Of a DNA stretch of 57,775 nt, positions 7,486 to 15,700 are shown one piece after another. The DNA is taken from the NCBI RefSeq assembly GCF_007992495.1, contig NZ_BKAJ01000095.1, positions 1 to 57,775 of the forward strand, read 5' to 3'. The stretch comes from Reyranella soli (GTDB lineage: Bacteria; Pseudomonadota; Alphaproteobacteria; Reyranellales; Reyranellaceae). The position numbers and the translations under genes are program-made. Each line of letters begins with the position of its first letter. Position 1 is the first letter of the stretch. The notes below the pieces were generated by a model that saw only the letters and a program-made list of their open reading frames with translations, ran no database searches and was not told the DNA's origin.

Positions 7486-8820
7486 TTACGTCAGGTCGGG
7501 CTTCACACCCGTCTTGAAACCGTAAGTCTCGGGCGCCAAAGCGAAAACAAGCCCTTGCCAGTCTGGCGCCTGGCGCCCCAGCTGGCCGCGGTTCGCGCGG
7601 GCAATGTCCCCGAACGCCCGTAGTGCAGCCCGGTCATCGAGCGACGCCGTATCGACGCCGAGATGCTGATCGAACAGCGCGGTGCGCAGCGCGTGCGCAA
7701 CGTCGGCATCCCAGATCGAGGCATTCATCTCGGTGTGCCCGCTCAGCGAGAACGGATGTAGGTTGCACGAACCGACGGTCGCCCAGACGTCGTCGACCAC
7801 CATCATCTTGGCGTGGACGTAGGCGGCGCGCCGTTTGCCCTCGTGCATCGCGGCGAGGCCGGCCAGCGTGAAGTTGGCATGACGCCCCAGCGCCTCGATG
7901 CCCCAGAAGCGCGAGGCCTCGTTCGGATCGTGGCGCGCATCGAAAACGTAGCCCTCGGGGACCGGCGGCACGAGCATCACGATCTCGACGCCGCGCTCGA
8001 CGGCTGCAACCAGGTGGCGGGCGACCTCCGGCATCGGGATCGCCTGGTTCTGCAGGTAGATCGTGCGGCGCGCCGCATCGATAGCGCGCTGGTACTGCTC
8101 CAGGATCGATCGCTCGACACGCGCCGGCGGATAGCGGCGCGCATCGAGCATGCGCTGGACCTGCACGGTGCTCGGCCCGCACGCAGGGCGCGGCTGGTCG
8201 GCATAAGGCAGTTCGTCGCCGGCGTCGCAGCCCCAATTGCCGTCAGGCGCATGGCGATCGCTCGCCTCGTTCCAGCGCTCGACGAAATTGTGGCGCACAT
8301 CCGTCGCCGACGGCCCGGTCACCTCGACATAGACGTCGTGCAGGCGCATGGCGACGCTGGTGAGGTTGAGACCGCCGACGAAGGACGTTTCCGACGGCTG
8401 ACCGGCATCGATCACCCAGCTCTTCTGATGCTGGCAGAACACCGTCGCCGCCCTGTCCCAGCGGATCTTCAGGCGCGACCCGCGCCTGGCGAGCAGCGCG
8501 CGCTGCTCGGCTGAGCCGCCGAACATGCGCGGGCTGGGCGCGGTCTCGGGATTGGGACGCCAGACCAGCAGCCGCACATCGACGCCGCGCGCGACGGCGC
8601 GATCGAGCACGTCGAACAGCGGCTCCTGTCCGTCCGGCAGCAGGAAGTCGTCGGAATAGAAGGCGACGGTCAGCCAGATGCTGTGGCGCGCATGGGCGAT
8701 CGCCTCGCCGATACGCCGCATGATCTGCGGCCCATCGATGAACGCCCGCACGCGATTGCCAGGACGCGCCGGGTAAGGTCCCGATGTCGTGGCCGGGATG
8801 TAGGAACCGTCAGAAATCAC
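7486..8820 (-). CDS. Phospholipase D-like protein, cardiolipin-synthase type
   Basis: PLD-superfamily protein of 444 aa with two HKD motifs: HQKSWVID at 131-138 and HAKMMVVD at 336-343. Both are intact (HxKxxxxD), as in enzymes that transfer phosphatidyl groups or hydrolyse phosphodiesters through a phospho-His intermediate. The pair within one chain and the NLTS/NLHP context after each motif resemble bacterial cardiolipin synthases, but the hydrophobic N-terminal region of Cls is missing, so it may be soluble. The start is a GTG at 8820 that overlaps the TGA of the CoA-transferase gene (GTGA), implying coupled translation. A longer open frame upstream is the shadow of that gene. Confidence 0.88.
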   Translation of the reverse strand: MISDGSYIPATTSGPYPARPGNRVRAFIDGPQIMRRIGEAIAHARHSIWLTVAFYSDDFLLPDGQEPLFDVLDRAVARGVDVRLLVWRPNPETAPSPRMFGGSAEQRALLARRGSRLKIRWDRAATVFCQHQKSWVIDAGQPSETSFVGGLNLTSVAMRLHDVYVEVTGPSATDVRHNFVERWNEASDRHAPDGNWGCDAGDELPYADQPRPACGPSTVQVQRMLDARRYPPARVERSILEQYQRAIDAARRTIYLQNQAIPMPEVARHLVAAVERGVEIVMLVPPVPEGYVFDARHDPNEASRFWGIEALGRHANFTLAGLAAMHEGKRRAAYVHAKMMVVDDVWATVGSCNLHPFSLSGHTEMNASIWDADVAHALRTALFDQHLGVDTASLDDRAALRAFGDIARANRGQLGRQAPDWQGLVFALAPETYGFKTGVKPDLT

Positions 8821-10034
8821 TGGGCCATCGGCGCCGGCACGATCAGGGCCTTGTCGGCCTTCAACTTGTCGATCTCTGCCTGGCCGACGCCCGCCTCGCG
8901 CAGTACCTCTTCGCCGTCCTCGCCGATGCGCGGGGCGTGGCGGCGGAACTCGACCTTGGTCTTCTCGAAGTCGAGCGGGCTGGCGAAGGTCGTGATCGGT
9001 CCCTCCGTCGGATGCTCGCGCTCGGTGAAGAAGCCGGTCGCCTTGAGATGCGGATCGTCCCGAAGTTCCTCGAGGGTGCGCACGGGCATCGCCGGAATGT
9101 CGGCCTTGTCGAACATCTCCAGCCATTCCTCGGTCGGCCGATGCTCGAGCAGCGAGGCCAGCACCTGATAGAGCTCGCTGAAATGCTTGGCGCGCTCGTT
9201 GCGGTCGATGAAGCGCTGCTCCTTGCAGAGGTCGGGCCGGCCGGCGAGCTCGAAGAAGGTGAGCCAGTGCGCGTCGGTGTAGGGCAGCGCGCAGATGAAG
9301 CCGTCCTTGGTTTTGAACGGATGGCGGAACTTGTTGATGATGCGGTCGTAGCCCATCGCGCCGCGCTCGGGCGTCCAGGTGGCGCCGAACAGGTGCTCGG
9401 TCAGCCAGAACGAGGCGAGCGTCTCGAGCATCGGCACCTCGATCATCTGCCCTTCGCCGGTCTTCTGGCGATGATAGAGCGCGCCCAGCACCGCGATGCA
9501 GAGATGCAGCCCCGTGGTCTTGTCGGCGATCAGGCTCGGCATGAAGCGCGGCGGCAGGCCGTCGACGCGCGACTGCAACGACGCGGCACCGCTCACGCCC
9601 TGTACCAGGTCGTCGAACGCCGGCTTGTGGCCGTACGGTCCCTTGCGCGCATAGCCCAGGGAATAGGCGTAGATGATCGACGGATTGACCTTCTTCAGGT
9701 CCTCGTAGCCCAGGCCCAGGCGCTCGATCGCCTGCGGCCGGCTGTTGTGGATGAAGAGGTCGGCCTTCTTGACCAGCTCCTTCAGCACGGCGCAGGCAGC
9801 GGGCTTCTTGAGGTCGAGGCAGAGCGAACGCTTGTTGCGGTTGGCCGCCATGTAGATCGGCCCCATGCTCTTGTCGCGCCCCATCGAGCCACCCGAGACG
9901 CGTAGAAGGTCGCCTTCGGGCGGCTCGACCTTGATAACGTCGGCGCCCATGTCGGCCAGGTGCTGGGTGGCGAACGGCCCCAACAACACCGCCGTCAGAT
10001 CGATCACACGCACGCCCGCAAGCGGTCCCGGCAT
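8817..10034 (-). CDS. Family III CoA-transferase (CaiB/BaiF), copy 1
   Basis: Cytosolic CoA-transferase of 405 aa, the typical length. It moves CoA between acyl-CoA and a free carboxylate through an aspartyl-CoA intermediate. The catalytic Asp is most likely D171 in SLIADKTTGL, matching Asp169 of formyl-CoA transferase. The N-terminal LAGVRVIDLT and ADVIKVEPPEGD blocks are classic. It is first in the minus-strand cluster and is followed, with overlap, by the PLD-like gene and then by three acyl-CoA dehydrogenases. This suggests activation of an organic acid for beta-oxidation-like breakdown. The substrate pair is unknown. Confidence 0.92.
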   Translation of the reverse strand: MPGPLAGVRVIDLTAVLLGPFATQHLADMGADVIKVEPPEGDLLRVSGGSMGRDKSMGPIYMAANRNKRSLCLDLKKPAACAVLKELVKKADLFIHNSRPQAIERLGLGYEDLKKVNPSIIYAYSLGYARKGPYGHKPAFDDLVQGVSGAASLQSRVDGLPPRFMPSLIADKTTGLHLCIAVLGALYHRQKTGEGQMIEVPMLETLASFWLTEHLFGATWTPERGAMGYDRIINKFRHPFKTKDGFICALPYTDAHWLTFFELAGRPDLCKEQRFIDRNERAKHFSELYQVLASLLEHRPTEEWLEMFDKADIPAMPVRTLEELRDDPHLKATGFFTEREHPTEGPITTFASPLDFEKTKVEFRRHAPRIGEDGEEVLREAGVGQAEIDKLKADKALIVPAPMAQ

Positions 10035-10169
10035 CTCGCGCCCACCTCATTCTGTTCGGCTTGCCACAATGACGCGATCGGACGGCAAAGCAACAACGCC
10101 GCGCGATGAGCGCTTGCAGTTCAGAACTTCACGGCAGGATTTCTGTGCGCTCGGTCACATTCGCTTCGT

Positions 10170-10200
10170 ACATTTTCTTGAGCCGTTGCCAAGAAAATGT
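10170..10200. repeat. Perfect 11-bp inverted repeat in intergenic region
   Basis: ACATTTTCTTG at 10170-10180 and CAAGAAAATGT at 10190-10200 are exact reverse complements separated by 9 bases. The arms are AT-rich in a GC-rich genome. There is no T-run after it, so it is not an obvious terminator; a regulator-binding site or mRNA hairpin is more likely. It lies in the 274-bp gap between the divergent CoA-transferase (start 10034) and flavoprotein hydroxylase (start 10309). Confidence 0.8.
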
Positions 10201-10308
10201 CCCTTCGACCGCCCCTGTTTGCTGCGGTAGTTGGAACCACATCGACCTTCACAATTCGGACGTTGAGAACGCGCTGCCCGCCGGAGCAATCTGCACGGAG
10301 TCGCTTCG

Positions 10309-11556
10309 ATGAATAGTCCTGATCGAAAGAAGATCCTGATCGTCGGCGGTGGCGTCGGCGGACTCACCACCGCGCTCTGCCTGCACGAGGCCGGGATCGA
10401 GGCCGAGATATTCGAGCAGTCGCAGGAGCTGCGCGAGCTCGGCGTCGGCTTCAACGTCCTGCCGCACGCCATCAGCGTGCTGGCCGGCCTCGGTCTCCTG
10501 CCCGAGCTCGACCACGCCGGCATCCGCACGCGCGAGCTGATCTATTGCAATCGTTTCGGCCAGACGGTGTGGCAGGAGCTGCGTGGCAGTGACGCCGGAT
10601 ATGACGTGCCGCAGTTCAGCATCCACCGCGGCAAGCTGCATGGCGTCCTCCATCGCGCGGTGCTCGACCGGCTGGGGCCGGCCCGCATCCATACCGGGTG
10701 CCGGCTGGTCGGCTTCGACGACCGGCAGGATCGCGTCGTAGCATCCTTCAACGGTCGGCCGGACGTCGAAGGCGATGCCCTGGTCGGCGCCGACGGCATC
10801 CATTCCACGGTTCGATCGATTCTCCATCCCGGCGAGGGCCCGCCGATCTGGAACGGAACGATGCTGTGGCGCGGCGCGACCGAATGGCCGGCCTATGGCG
10901 ATGGCCGCACGATGGTGATCGCTGGCGGCAATGCCGCCAAGTTCGTGTTCTATCCGATCCACACCGACCCGGCGCGGCCCGACATGCGCTTGACCAACTG
11001 GGCGATCATGGCGCGCCTCAGCGATGCCCAGGTGCCGCCGCGGCGCGAGGACTGGAACCGCATCGGCCAGCGCGAAGAGGCGCTGCCCTTCGTGCGCGAC
11101 AGGTTCCGGCTGGGCTTTCTCGACCCGGTGGCGCTGATCGAGGCGACCGAGACGTTCTACGAATATCCCAACTGCGACCGCGATCCCCTGCCGCGCTGGT
11201 CGTTCGGCCGCGTGACCTTGCTGGGCGATGCCGCCCATCCGATGTATCCGGTCGGCAGCAACGGCGCGAGCCAGGCTATCCTCGACGCGCAGTGCCTGGC
11301 GCGCCACCTCCAGGCCCAGTCATCGGTCGCGGAGGCCTTCGCCGCCTATGACGTCGAACGCCGACCGGCCATGGCGAAGATCGTCGAAGCGAACCGCAAG
11401 GGAGGCCCCGAGGGCGTGATCGACATGATCGAGGCCCGCGCCCCGGACGGCTTCGACGACATCGACCGTGTCGCCAGCCATGCTGAGCGCGAAGCGGTCG
11501 TGCGCGGCTACGCCTCGATGGCGGGCTTTGCGCGCGAGCAGGTCAACGGGCGCTAG
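10309..11556 (+). CDS. FAD-dependent monooxygenase (aromatic hydroxylase type)
   Basis: Group A flavoprotein monooxygenase of 415 aa. The Rossmann fingerprint GGGVGG lies at 13-18 with the acidic end of strand 2 at IFEQ. The DG motif is ALVGADGIHSTVR in the middle, and the second FAD motif is LLGDAAHPMYPVGSNGASQA near 305-325. Such enzymes use NAD(P)H and O2 to hydroxylate aromatic or heteroaromatic acids (salicylate, 3-hydroxybenzoate, phenazine-carboxylate families). No membrane or signal segment is seen. Start ATG at 10309; upstream is an AT-rich inverted repeat that may regulate it. It overlaps the convergent membrane-protein gene by 4 bp. Confidence 0.9.
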   Translation: MNSPDRKKILIVGGGVGGLTTALCLHEAGIEAEIFEQSQELRELGVGFNVLPHAISVLAGLGLLPELDHAGIRTRELIYCNRFGQTVWQELRGSDAGYDVPQFSIHRGKLHGVLHRAVLDRLGPARIHTGCRLVGFDDRQDRVVASFNGRPDVEGDALVGADGIHSTVRSILHPGEGPPIWNGTMLWRGATEWPAYGDGRTMVIAGGNAAKFVFYPIHTDPARPDMRLTNWAIMARLSDAQVPPRREDWNRIGQREEALPFVRDRFRLGFLDPVALIEATETFYEYPNCDRDPLPRWSFGRVTLLGDAAHPMYPVGSNGASQAILDAQCLARHLQAQSSVAEAFAAYDVERRPAMAKIVEANRKGGPEGVIDMIEARAPDGFDDIDRVASHAEREAVVRGYASMAGFAREQVNGR

Positions 11557-11969
11557 ACGACAAGCGGCACGTTGGCGATGACGGTCGCCAGCAGGATGCC
11601 GTTGAGCAGCATGCCCTTGAGGTGCAAGGCGCGAAGCCGCGGCACGGCCGCTGCTTCGCCGGCCGCCCTGGCCTGAAGCTCGACATCCATGTGTTGCAGG
11701 AACCAGCGCCGCGCCATGACCGCCACGGCTGCGACGGCGAGCGCGCCGACGGCGAAGACCGGACGTCCCGAAATCACGTACGCCACCGCGGAAGCGACTC
11801 CGGCCACACACATGACGATGAAGTAGCCGTTGAACAGGCCGCGCAGCAGCTGCGTCACTTCCGGAATCTCGAGCCCGACCAGCAGGAAGGTCGGCGACGA
11901 CAGGAAGAAACAGGCCATCGGCAGGAGCAGAATGACGGTGGCGTAAAGGGCAAGGGCGTCAGGCGGCAT
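11553..11969 (-). CDS. Small integral membrane protein of unknown function
   Basis: Hydrophobic protein of 138 aa with four likely membrane helices (about 5-30, 45-67, 70-85 and 118-137) and a basic stretch with HMDVELQARA in the loop between helices 3 and 4. I do not recognise a family with confidence; it looks like DUF1772- or DUF4149-type small membrane proteins. It is convergent with the monooxygenase gene, sharing a 4-bp stop overlap. The 218 bp between it and the next CoA-transferase gene hold nothing I can identify. Confidence 0.65.
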   Translation of the reverse strand: MPPDALALYATVILLLPMACFFLSSPTFLLVGLEIPEVTQLLRGLFNGYFIVMCVAGVASAVAYVISGRPVFAVGALAVAAVAVMARRWFLQHMDVELQARAAGEAAAVPRLRALHLKGMLLNGILLATVIANVPLVV

Positions 11970-12187
11970 GGGTTCCCTCAGAAGCGTGGCCAGAGGGTAT
12001 TCGCCGCGTCATTCCGTCTCCATTGGACTTTGGTCGGAATTTCAACCAGCGAGAAAGGTCAGAACTTCGGCCTTGGCCATGACACTCACCTCGAACCGCT
12101 GCTTTGATGTCGAATGGTAGCAGCAATTCCCGAGACGACATGTTACTCGAAGCGGTGACGCGACTGTCCATGGAAATGAGTTGATAG

Positions 12188-13312
12188 ATGCCTGGAGCGC
12201 TTGAAGGGCTGCTGGTGATCAGCGTTGAGCAGGCCGTGGCCGCCCCCTATTGCGCCGCCCGCCTGGCCGATGCCGGCGCGCGTGTGATCAAGATCGAGCG
12301 GCCGGAAGGCGATTTCGCCCGCGCCTACGACGCCTATGTGCACGGCCAATCGAGCTACTTCGTCTGGCTGAACCGGGGCAAGCAATCGGTGACGCTCGAC
12401 TTCAAGGACAAGGACGATCTCGCCCTGCTGCATCGCATGATCGCCAAGGCCGACGTGCTGATCCAGAACCTGGCGCCGGGCGCCGCCGAACGCGCGGGCT
12501 TCGGTTCGGCGGCGATGCGCGCCAAGAACAAGCGGCTGATCACCGTCGACATCTCGGGCTATGGCGAGCACGGCCCCTATCGCAACCGCCGCGCCTATGA
12601 CCTGCTGGTGCAGGCCGAGAGCGGCCTCGCCTCGATCACCGGTACGGCCGAAGGCCCGGGCCGCGTCGGCATCTCGGCGACCGACATCGGCACCGGCATG
12701 TTCGCCCATGCCGCCGTGCTGGAAGCGCTGCTGGCCCGCCAGAAGACCGGCGAGGGCCGTGCCATCGCGGTCTCGCTGTTCTCCGCCATGGCCGAGTGGA
12801 TGACCGTGCCGGTGCTGGCCAAGGACTACTCCGACTACAATTGGCCGCGGCTCGGCCTCACCCATCCCTTCATCGCGCCCTACGGCGTCTACCAGACCGC
12901 CGACAAGGTGCCGGTGCTGATCTCGATCCAGAACGACCGCGAGTTCGAGCGGCTGTGCCACGGCGTGCTCGACCGGCCGGGCCTGGAGAAGGATCCCGAC
13001 TACGCCACCAACAAGGCGCGCAATTCGCGGCGCGACGATACCAACGCCATCGTGCAGAAGAGCTTTGGCGGCCAGACCTTCGCCGACCTCGCGGCCCGCC
13101 TCGACGCGGCGCAGATCGCCTGGGCGCGCGTGAGCTCGGTCGACGATCTATCGACCCATCCGCAACTTCGCCGCGTCGTCTTTGGCACGACCGTCGGCGA
13201 CGTCTCGATGCCGGCACTCGCCGCCTCATGGAACGGCGAGCCCGAGCGGCTGGGCGACGTGCCAACGGTGGGCCAGCATTCCGAACAGGTGCGGCGCGAG
13301 TTCGCGGCTTAG
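12188..13312 (+). CDS. Family III CoA-transferase, copy 2
   Basis: CoA-transferase of 374 aa, at the shorter end of the CaiB/BaiF family. The catalytic Asp is predicted at D166 in GISATDIGTG. The sequence style (LEGLLVISVEQAVAAPYCAARLADAG, given here in parts) is that of mesaconyl-CoA or itaconate-type transferases rather than of formyl-CoA transferase. It is not closely similar to the copy at 8.8-10.0 kb. The start at 12188 has only a weak purine-rich leader. A 72-bp palindrome begins 26 bp after its stop, then the MFS transporter gene on the same strand, which may import the acid to be activated. Confidence 0.9.
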   Translation: MPGALEGLLVISVEQAVAAPYCAARLADAGARVIKIERPEGDFARAYDAYVHGQSSYFVWLNRGKQSVTLDFKDKDDLALLHRMIAKADVLIQNLAPGAAERAGFGSAAMRAKNKRLITVDISGYGEHGPYRNRRAYDLLVQAESGLASITGTAEGPGRVGISATDIGTGMFAHAAVLEALLARQKTGEGRAIAVSLFSAMAEWMTVPVLAKDYSDYNWPRLGLTHPFIAPYGVYQTADKVPVLISIQNDREFERLCHGVLDRPGLEKDPDYATNKARNSRRDDTNAIVQKSFGGQTFADLAARLDAAQIAWARVSSVDDLSTHPQLRRVVFGTTVGDVSMPALAASWNGEPERLGDVPTVGQHSEQVRREFAA

Positions 13313-13338
13313 ATGACGCGCTGCTGATGAAAGCCCCG

Positions 13339-13410
13339 CTGTCATCCCGAGCGCAGCGAGGGACCTTTCGTCGGTCTCGCAAGGGTCCCTCGCTGCGCTC
13401 GGGATGACAG
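13339..13410. repeat. GTCATCCCGAGCG palindrome, copy A1
   Basis: Perfect 27-bp arms at 13339-13365 and 13384-13410 around an 18-base centre. The outer ends read CTGTCATCCCGAGCG and CGCTCGGGATGACAG. It ends 5 bases before the MFS start codon at 13416, and its right arm contains an alternative in-frame ATG (13404). One of six family-A copies in this window. Confidence 0.95.
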
Positions 13411-13415
13411 TTTTG

Positions 13416-14591
13416 ATGTCGTCGCGAATCCTCACCGTCGTCAGGCTTGCCGGATACGGCGCGGCCTACTTCTTTGCTTCCGGCGCCTTCATGAGCTACT
13501 GGCCGGTGTGGCTGCGCGATCGCGGCATCGCGGACGCCGAGATCGGCACGCTCTTCATGAGCCGGCAGCTCGTGGGGGTCGGCGCCACGCTCGCCATCGG
13601 CTGGATCGCGCATCGCGTCGGCAACGTGCGCGGCGTCCTCCTGGCACTGGCCGTGGCCGCAACGGTCCTGGTGACCGGCTACCAGTTCTCTCACACCTTC
13701 CTCGCCATCCTGGCTGTGTCGCTGGTGTGGGGTGTCGTGTGGGCGCCAACCATGGCGCTCTACGATGGCGTGGTGGTGAACGAGACCCGAGCGCGCGGCA
13801 TCAACTACGGCAGGCTGCGCGTCTGGAGCTCGGTATCCTTCATCCTGGGCGTCATCATCTGCGGCGTTGCCGTCGACCGGCAGGGACCGTCCTGGGTGCT
13901 CTATGTCGGCTTCGCCGGCATCGTGATGCTGGTGCCGCTGGCGCTTTGGCTGCCGGCGGCGGAGACGCAGCACCGTGACCAGGCCAAACACGCCTCCTTC
14001 GGCATTCCCGACCTGCTGCGCTCGCGGCCGTTCCTGCTGTTCATGATCGCGGCTGGACTCTGCCAGGCGAGCCACGCCGTGCTCTACAGCTTCGGCACGC
14101 TGACCTGGCGCGCCGCCGGCATTGACGACGTCACCATCAGCCTGCTGTGGGGCGAGAGCGTTGCCGTCGAGATCGTCCTGATGCTGGCGAGCCCCTGGCT
14201 GCTGGCGCGGCTCGGCCCCACCGGCATGATTGCGCTGGCGCTCGGCTGCGGCATGGTGCGTTGGCTGGGCATGGCCTTCACCACCGAGCTGTGGGCGCTG
14301 ATCCTCCTGCAGGCCCTGCACGCCGGCACCTTTGCCGCCTGTCATCTCGGCGCCATGGCCTTCCTCCAGCGGGCGCTGCCCGCCTCGGGCATGGCGCTGG
14401 GCCAGAGCGTCTACTACGCGATCGGCACCGGTGCGGCGCAGGCCGTGATCTTCCAGATCGCCGGCGTGCTCTACGGCGCCTACGGCCAGAAGGCTTTTTT
14501 AGGCATGTTCGTCGTCAGCGCCGTCGGCATGGTGGCGATCGTCGCGTTGGCGCGCCAGTGGAAGGGCGGACTGCTCGTGGGCAATGCCTAG
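13416..14591 (+). CDS. MFS transporter of the PPP/HcaT-like group
   Basis: Twelve-helix inner-membrane transporter of 391 aa. The early motif MSYWPVWLRDRGIADAEIG and the YGRLRVWSSVSFILG block are typical of the phenylpropionate permease / MFS_1-like family, so uptake of an aromatic or other small carboxylate is plausible. Two ATGs are in frame: 13404, which lies inside the palindrome arm, and 13416, just after it. I chose 13416 because the hydrophobic N-terminus follows it and GGGATGA of the repeat can act as a weak Shine-Dalgarno. It probably shares transcription with the upstream CoA-transferase. Confidence 0.85.
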   Translation: MSSRILTVVRLAGYGAAYFFASGAFMSYWPVWLRDRGIADAEIGTLFMSRQLVGVGATLAIGWIAHRVGNVRGVLLALAVAATVLVTGYQFSHTFLAILAVSLVWGVVWAPTMALYDGVVVNETRARGINYGRLRVWSSVSFILGVIICGVAVDRQGPSWVLYVGFAGIVMLVPLALWLPAAETQHRDQAKHASFGIPDLLRSRPFLLFMIAAGLCQASHAVLYSFGTLTWRAAGIDDVTISLLWGESVAVEIVLMLASPWLLARLGPTGMIALALGCGMVRWLGMAFTTELWALILLQALHAGTFAACHLGAMAFLQRALPASGMALGQSVYYAIGTGAAQAVIFQIAGVLYGAYGQKAFLGMFVVSAVGMVAIVALARQWKGGLLVGNA

Positions 14592-14769
14592 ACTAGGTAG
14601 TGCATGCACTGACGGCAGCAGTGAGAGAGGTTTCTGAGGTTTCCGAGAGAGAGCCTGGTAGCCCTTCGAGATCGCACCCCCTATCGGTTGGGCCTCATCC
14701 TAATTTCGGACAATAACGCTATTTGCGCTACCGGAATCGCCCGAGTCGGAGAGACCGAACGCCGAGCCC

Positions 14770-14799
14770 GGCCCGTCCATGTAAGCGCCTGGACGGGCC
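14770..14799. repeat. Perfect 10-bp inverted repeat
   Basis: GGCCCGTCCA at 14770-14779 and TGGACGGGCC at 14790-14799 flank a 10-base spacer. No T-run follows. It may form a hairpin at the 3' side of the MFS transcript. Confidence 0.7.
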
Positions 14800-14954
14800 G
14801 CGTGGCGCAGCCATTTGGTCTCGGATCAACGATGCATAGAGCAGGAACGCGAAGGCGTAACGCGCCAAGAATATAACTATGGTTCGGAATGGTCAATAAC
14901 TTTGGTCAGCGATGATGGCAGTTCTTTTCCTACGCCTTTTAGCGCTAGGGACCC

Positions 14955-15026
14955 GCTGTCATCCCGAGCGAAAGCGAGGGACCTTTCCTGCATTCAAAGG
15001 CCCCTCGCTTCGCTCGGGGTGACAGC
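14955..15026. repeat. GTCATCCCGAGCG palindrome, copy A2
   Basis: Outer ends GCTGTCATCCCGAGCG and CGCTCGGGGTGACAGC, with GCGAGGGACCTTT and AAAGGCCCCTCGC inside. The arms are slightly imperfect (A versus G at one place near the outer end). It lies 28 bp beyond the stop of the GST-like gene, where it could also act as a convergent 3'-end hairpin. Confidence 0.93.
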
Positions 15027-15054
15027 AGTGAATCACCTCCAACGATAGCGAGTA

Positions 15055-15687
15055 CTAAGCCTGCGGCGTCTCGGCCGGCTCGGTCGCCGTCATCGACGGC
15101 CGCTGGGCCACCCCATCGAACCAGGCCGCCAGCTTCGGCGCGACACCGCGCCACTCCTCGCCGTAGCGCCAGCTCTCGTAGCCGCAGGCGACGGCGGTCG
15201 TGATCTGGGCGAGATCGAAGGTGGCGCCAAAGTGCGGCACACGCTTCTCCAGGGCGGCGAAGCAGCGGAGCTCGCGGTCCTTCATCTTGCCGATGAAGTC
15301 GTCCGACCGTTCGTCTTCGGACCGCAGGAGCTCGGCCCGCCGCGCGATGTGCGCTTCGATGATGCCGCAGGCGATCGACATGTCGGCCAGCGCATGCCAC
15401 CGCGACATGCCCTCGCGTGCCAGCAGGCGAAAGCCGCCGTGTTCGCCATTGAGGTAATCGCAGATCGAATGGGAGTCGGTCAGGGTGAAACCCGACGTGA
15501 CCAGTGCCGGAATGCGGACGACCGGCGTGGCCTCGAGGAACTCGGGCCGGTGCTCGACGGCCCGGGTCGCCCAGTCGTGCGACCACTTGGTCTGCACGAA
15601 CTCGAAGCGGCCTTCTATTCCCAGCTCGAGGATCGCGACCCGGACTCTCCTGACCCAGGGCGAGGCGGGTGTAACAAAGAGGCGCAC
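15055..15687 (-). CDS. Glutathione S-transferase-like protein
   Basis: Soluble protein of 210 aa with an N-terminal thioredoxin-like domain opening MRLFVTPASPWVRRVRVA, where Ser-Pro-Trp replaces the catalytic motif seen in many bacterial GSTs. It continues with TPVVRIPALV and LTDSHSICDYL, the glutathione-binding cis-Pro and Ser blocks, then an all-helical C-terminal domain. A longer frame exists, but the GTG at 15687 is preferred because GGAG lies at the right distance and the domain begins there. It lies 13 bp beyond the end of the ECF sigma gene on the same strand, so co-transcription is likely, although its start lies inside the sigma-gene neighbourhood. Confidence 0.82.
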   Translation of the reverse strand: MRLFVTPASPWVRRVRVAILELGIEGRFEFVQTKWSHDWATRAVEHRPEFLEATPVVRIPALVTSGFTLTDSHSICDYLNGEHGGFRLLAREGMSRWHALADMSIACGIIEAHIARRAELLRSEDERSDDFIGKMKDRELRCFAALEKRVPHFGATFDLAQITTAVACGYESWRYGEEWRGVAPKLAAWFDGVAQRPSMTATEPAETPQA

Positions 15688-15700
15688 GGCAATTCTCCGG

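Larger units (their letters stand above)
14592..15054. other. 463-bp non-coding gap between convergent genes
   Basis: The gap lies between the MFS gene and the convergent GST-like gene. It holds an inverted repeat at 14770-14799, a locally AT-rich stretch around 14868-14940, and palindrome copy A2 at 14955-15026. Short open frames run on both strands across 14688-14896 but have no ribosome-binding site and mirror each other through the inverted repeat, so I do not call them genes. Confidence 0.7.

Noticed and set aside
14681..14896. Short open frames on both strands in the gap after the MFS gene
   Set aside because: No Shine-Dalgarno, no recognisable motif, and the frames arise from an inverted repeat.
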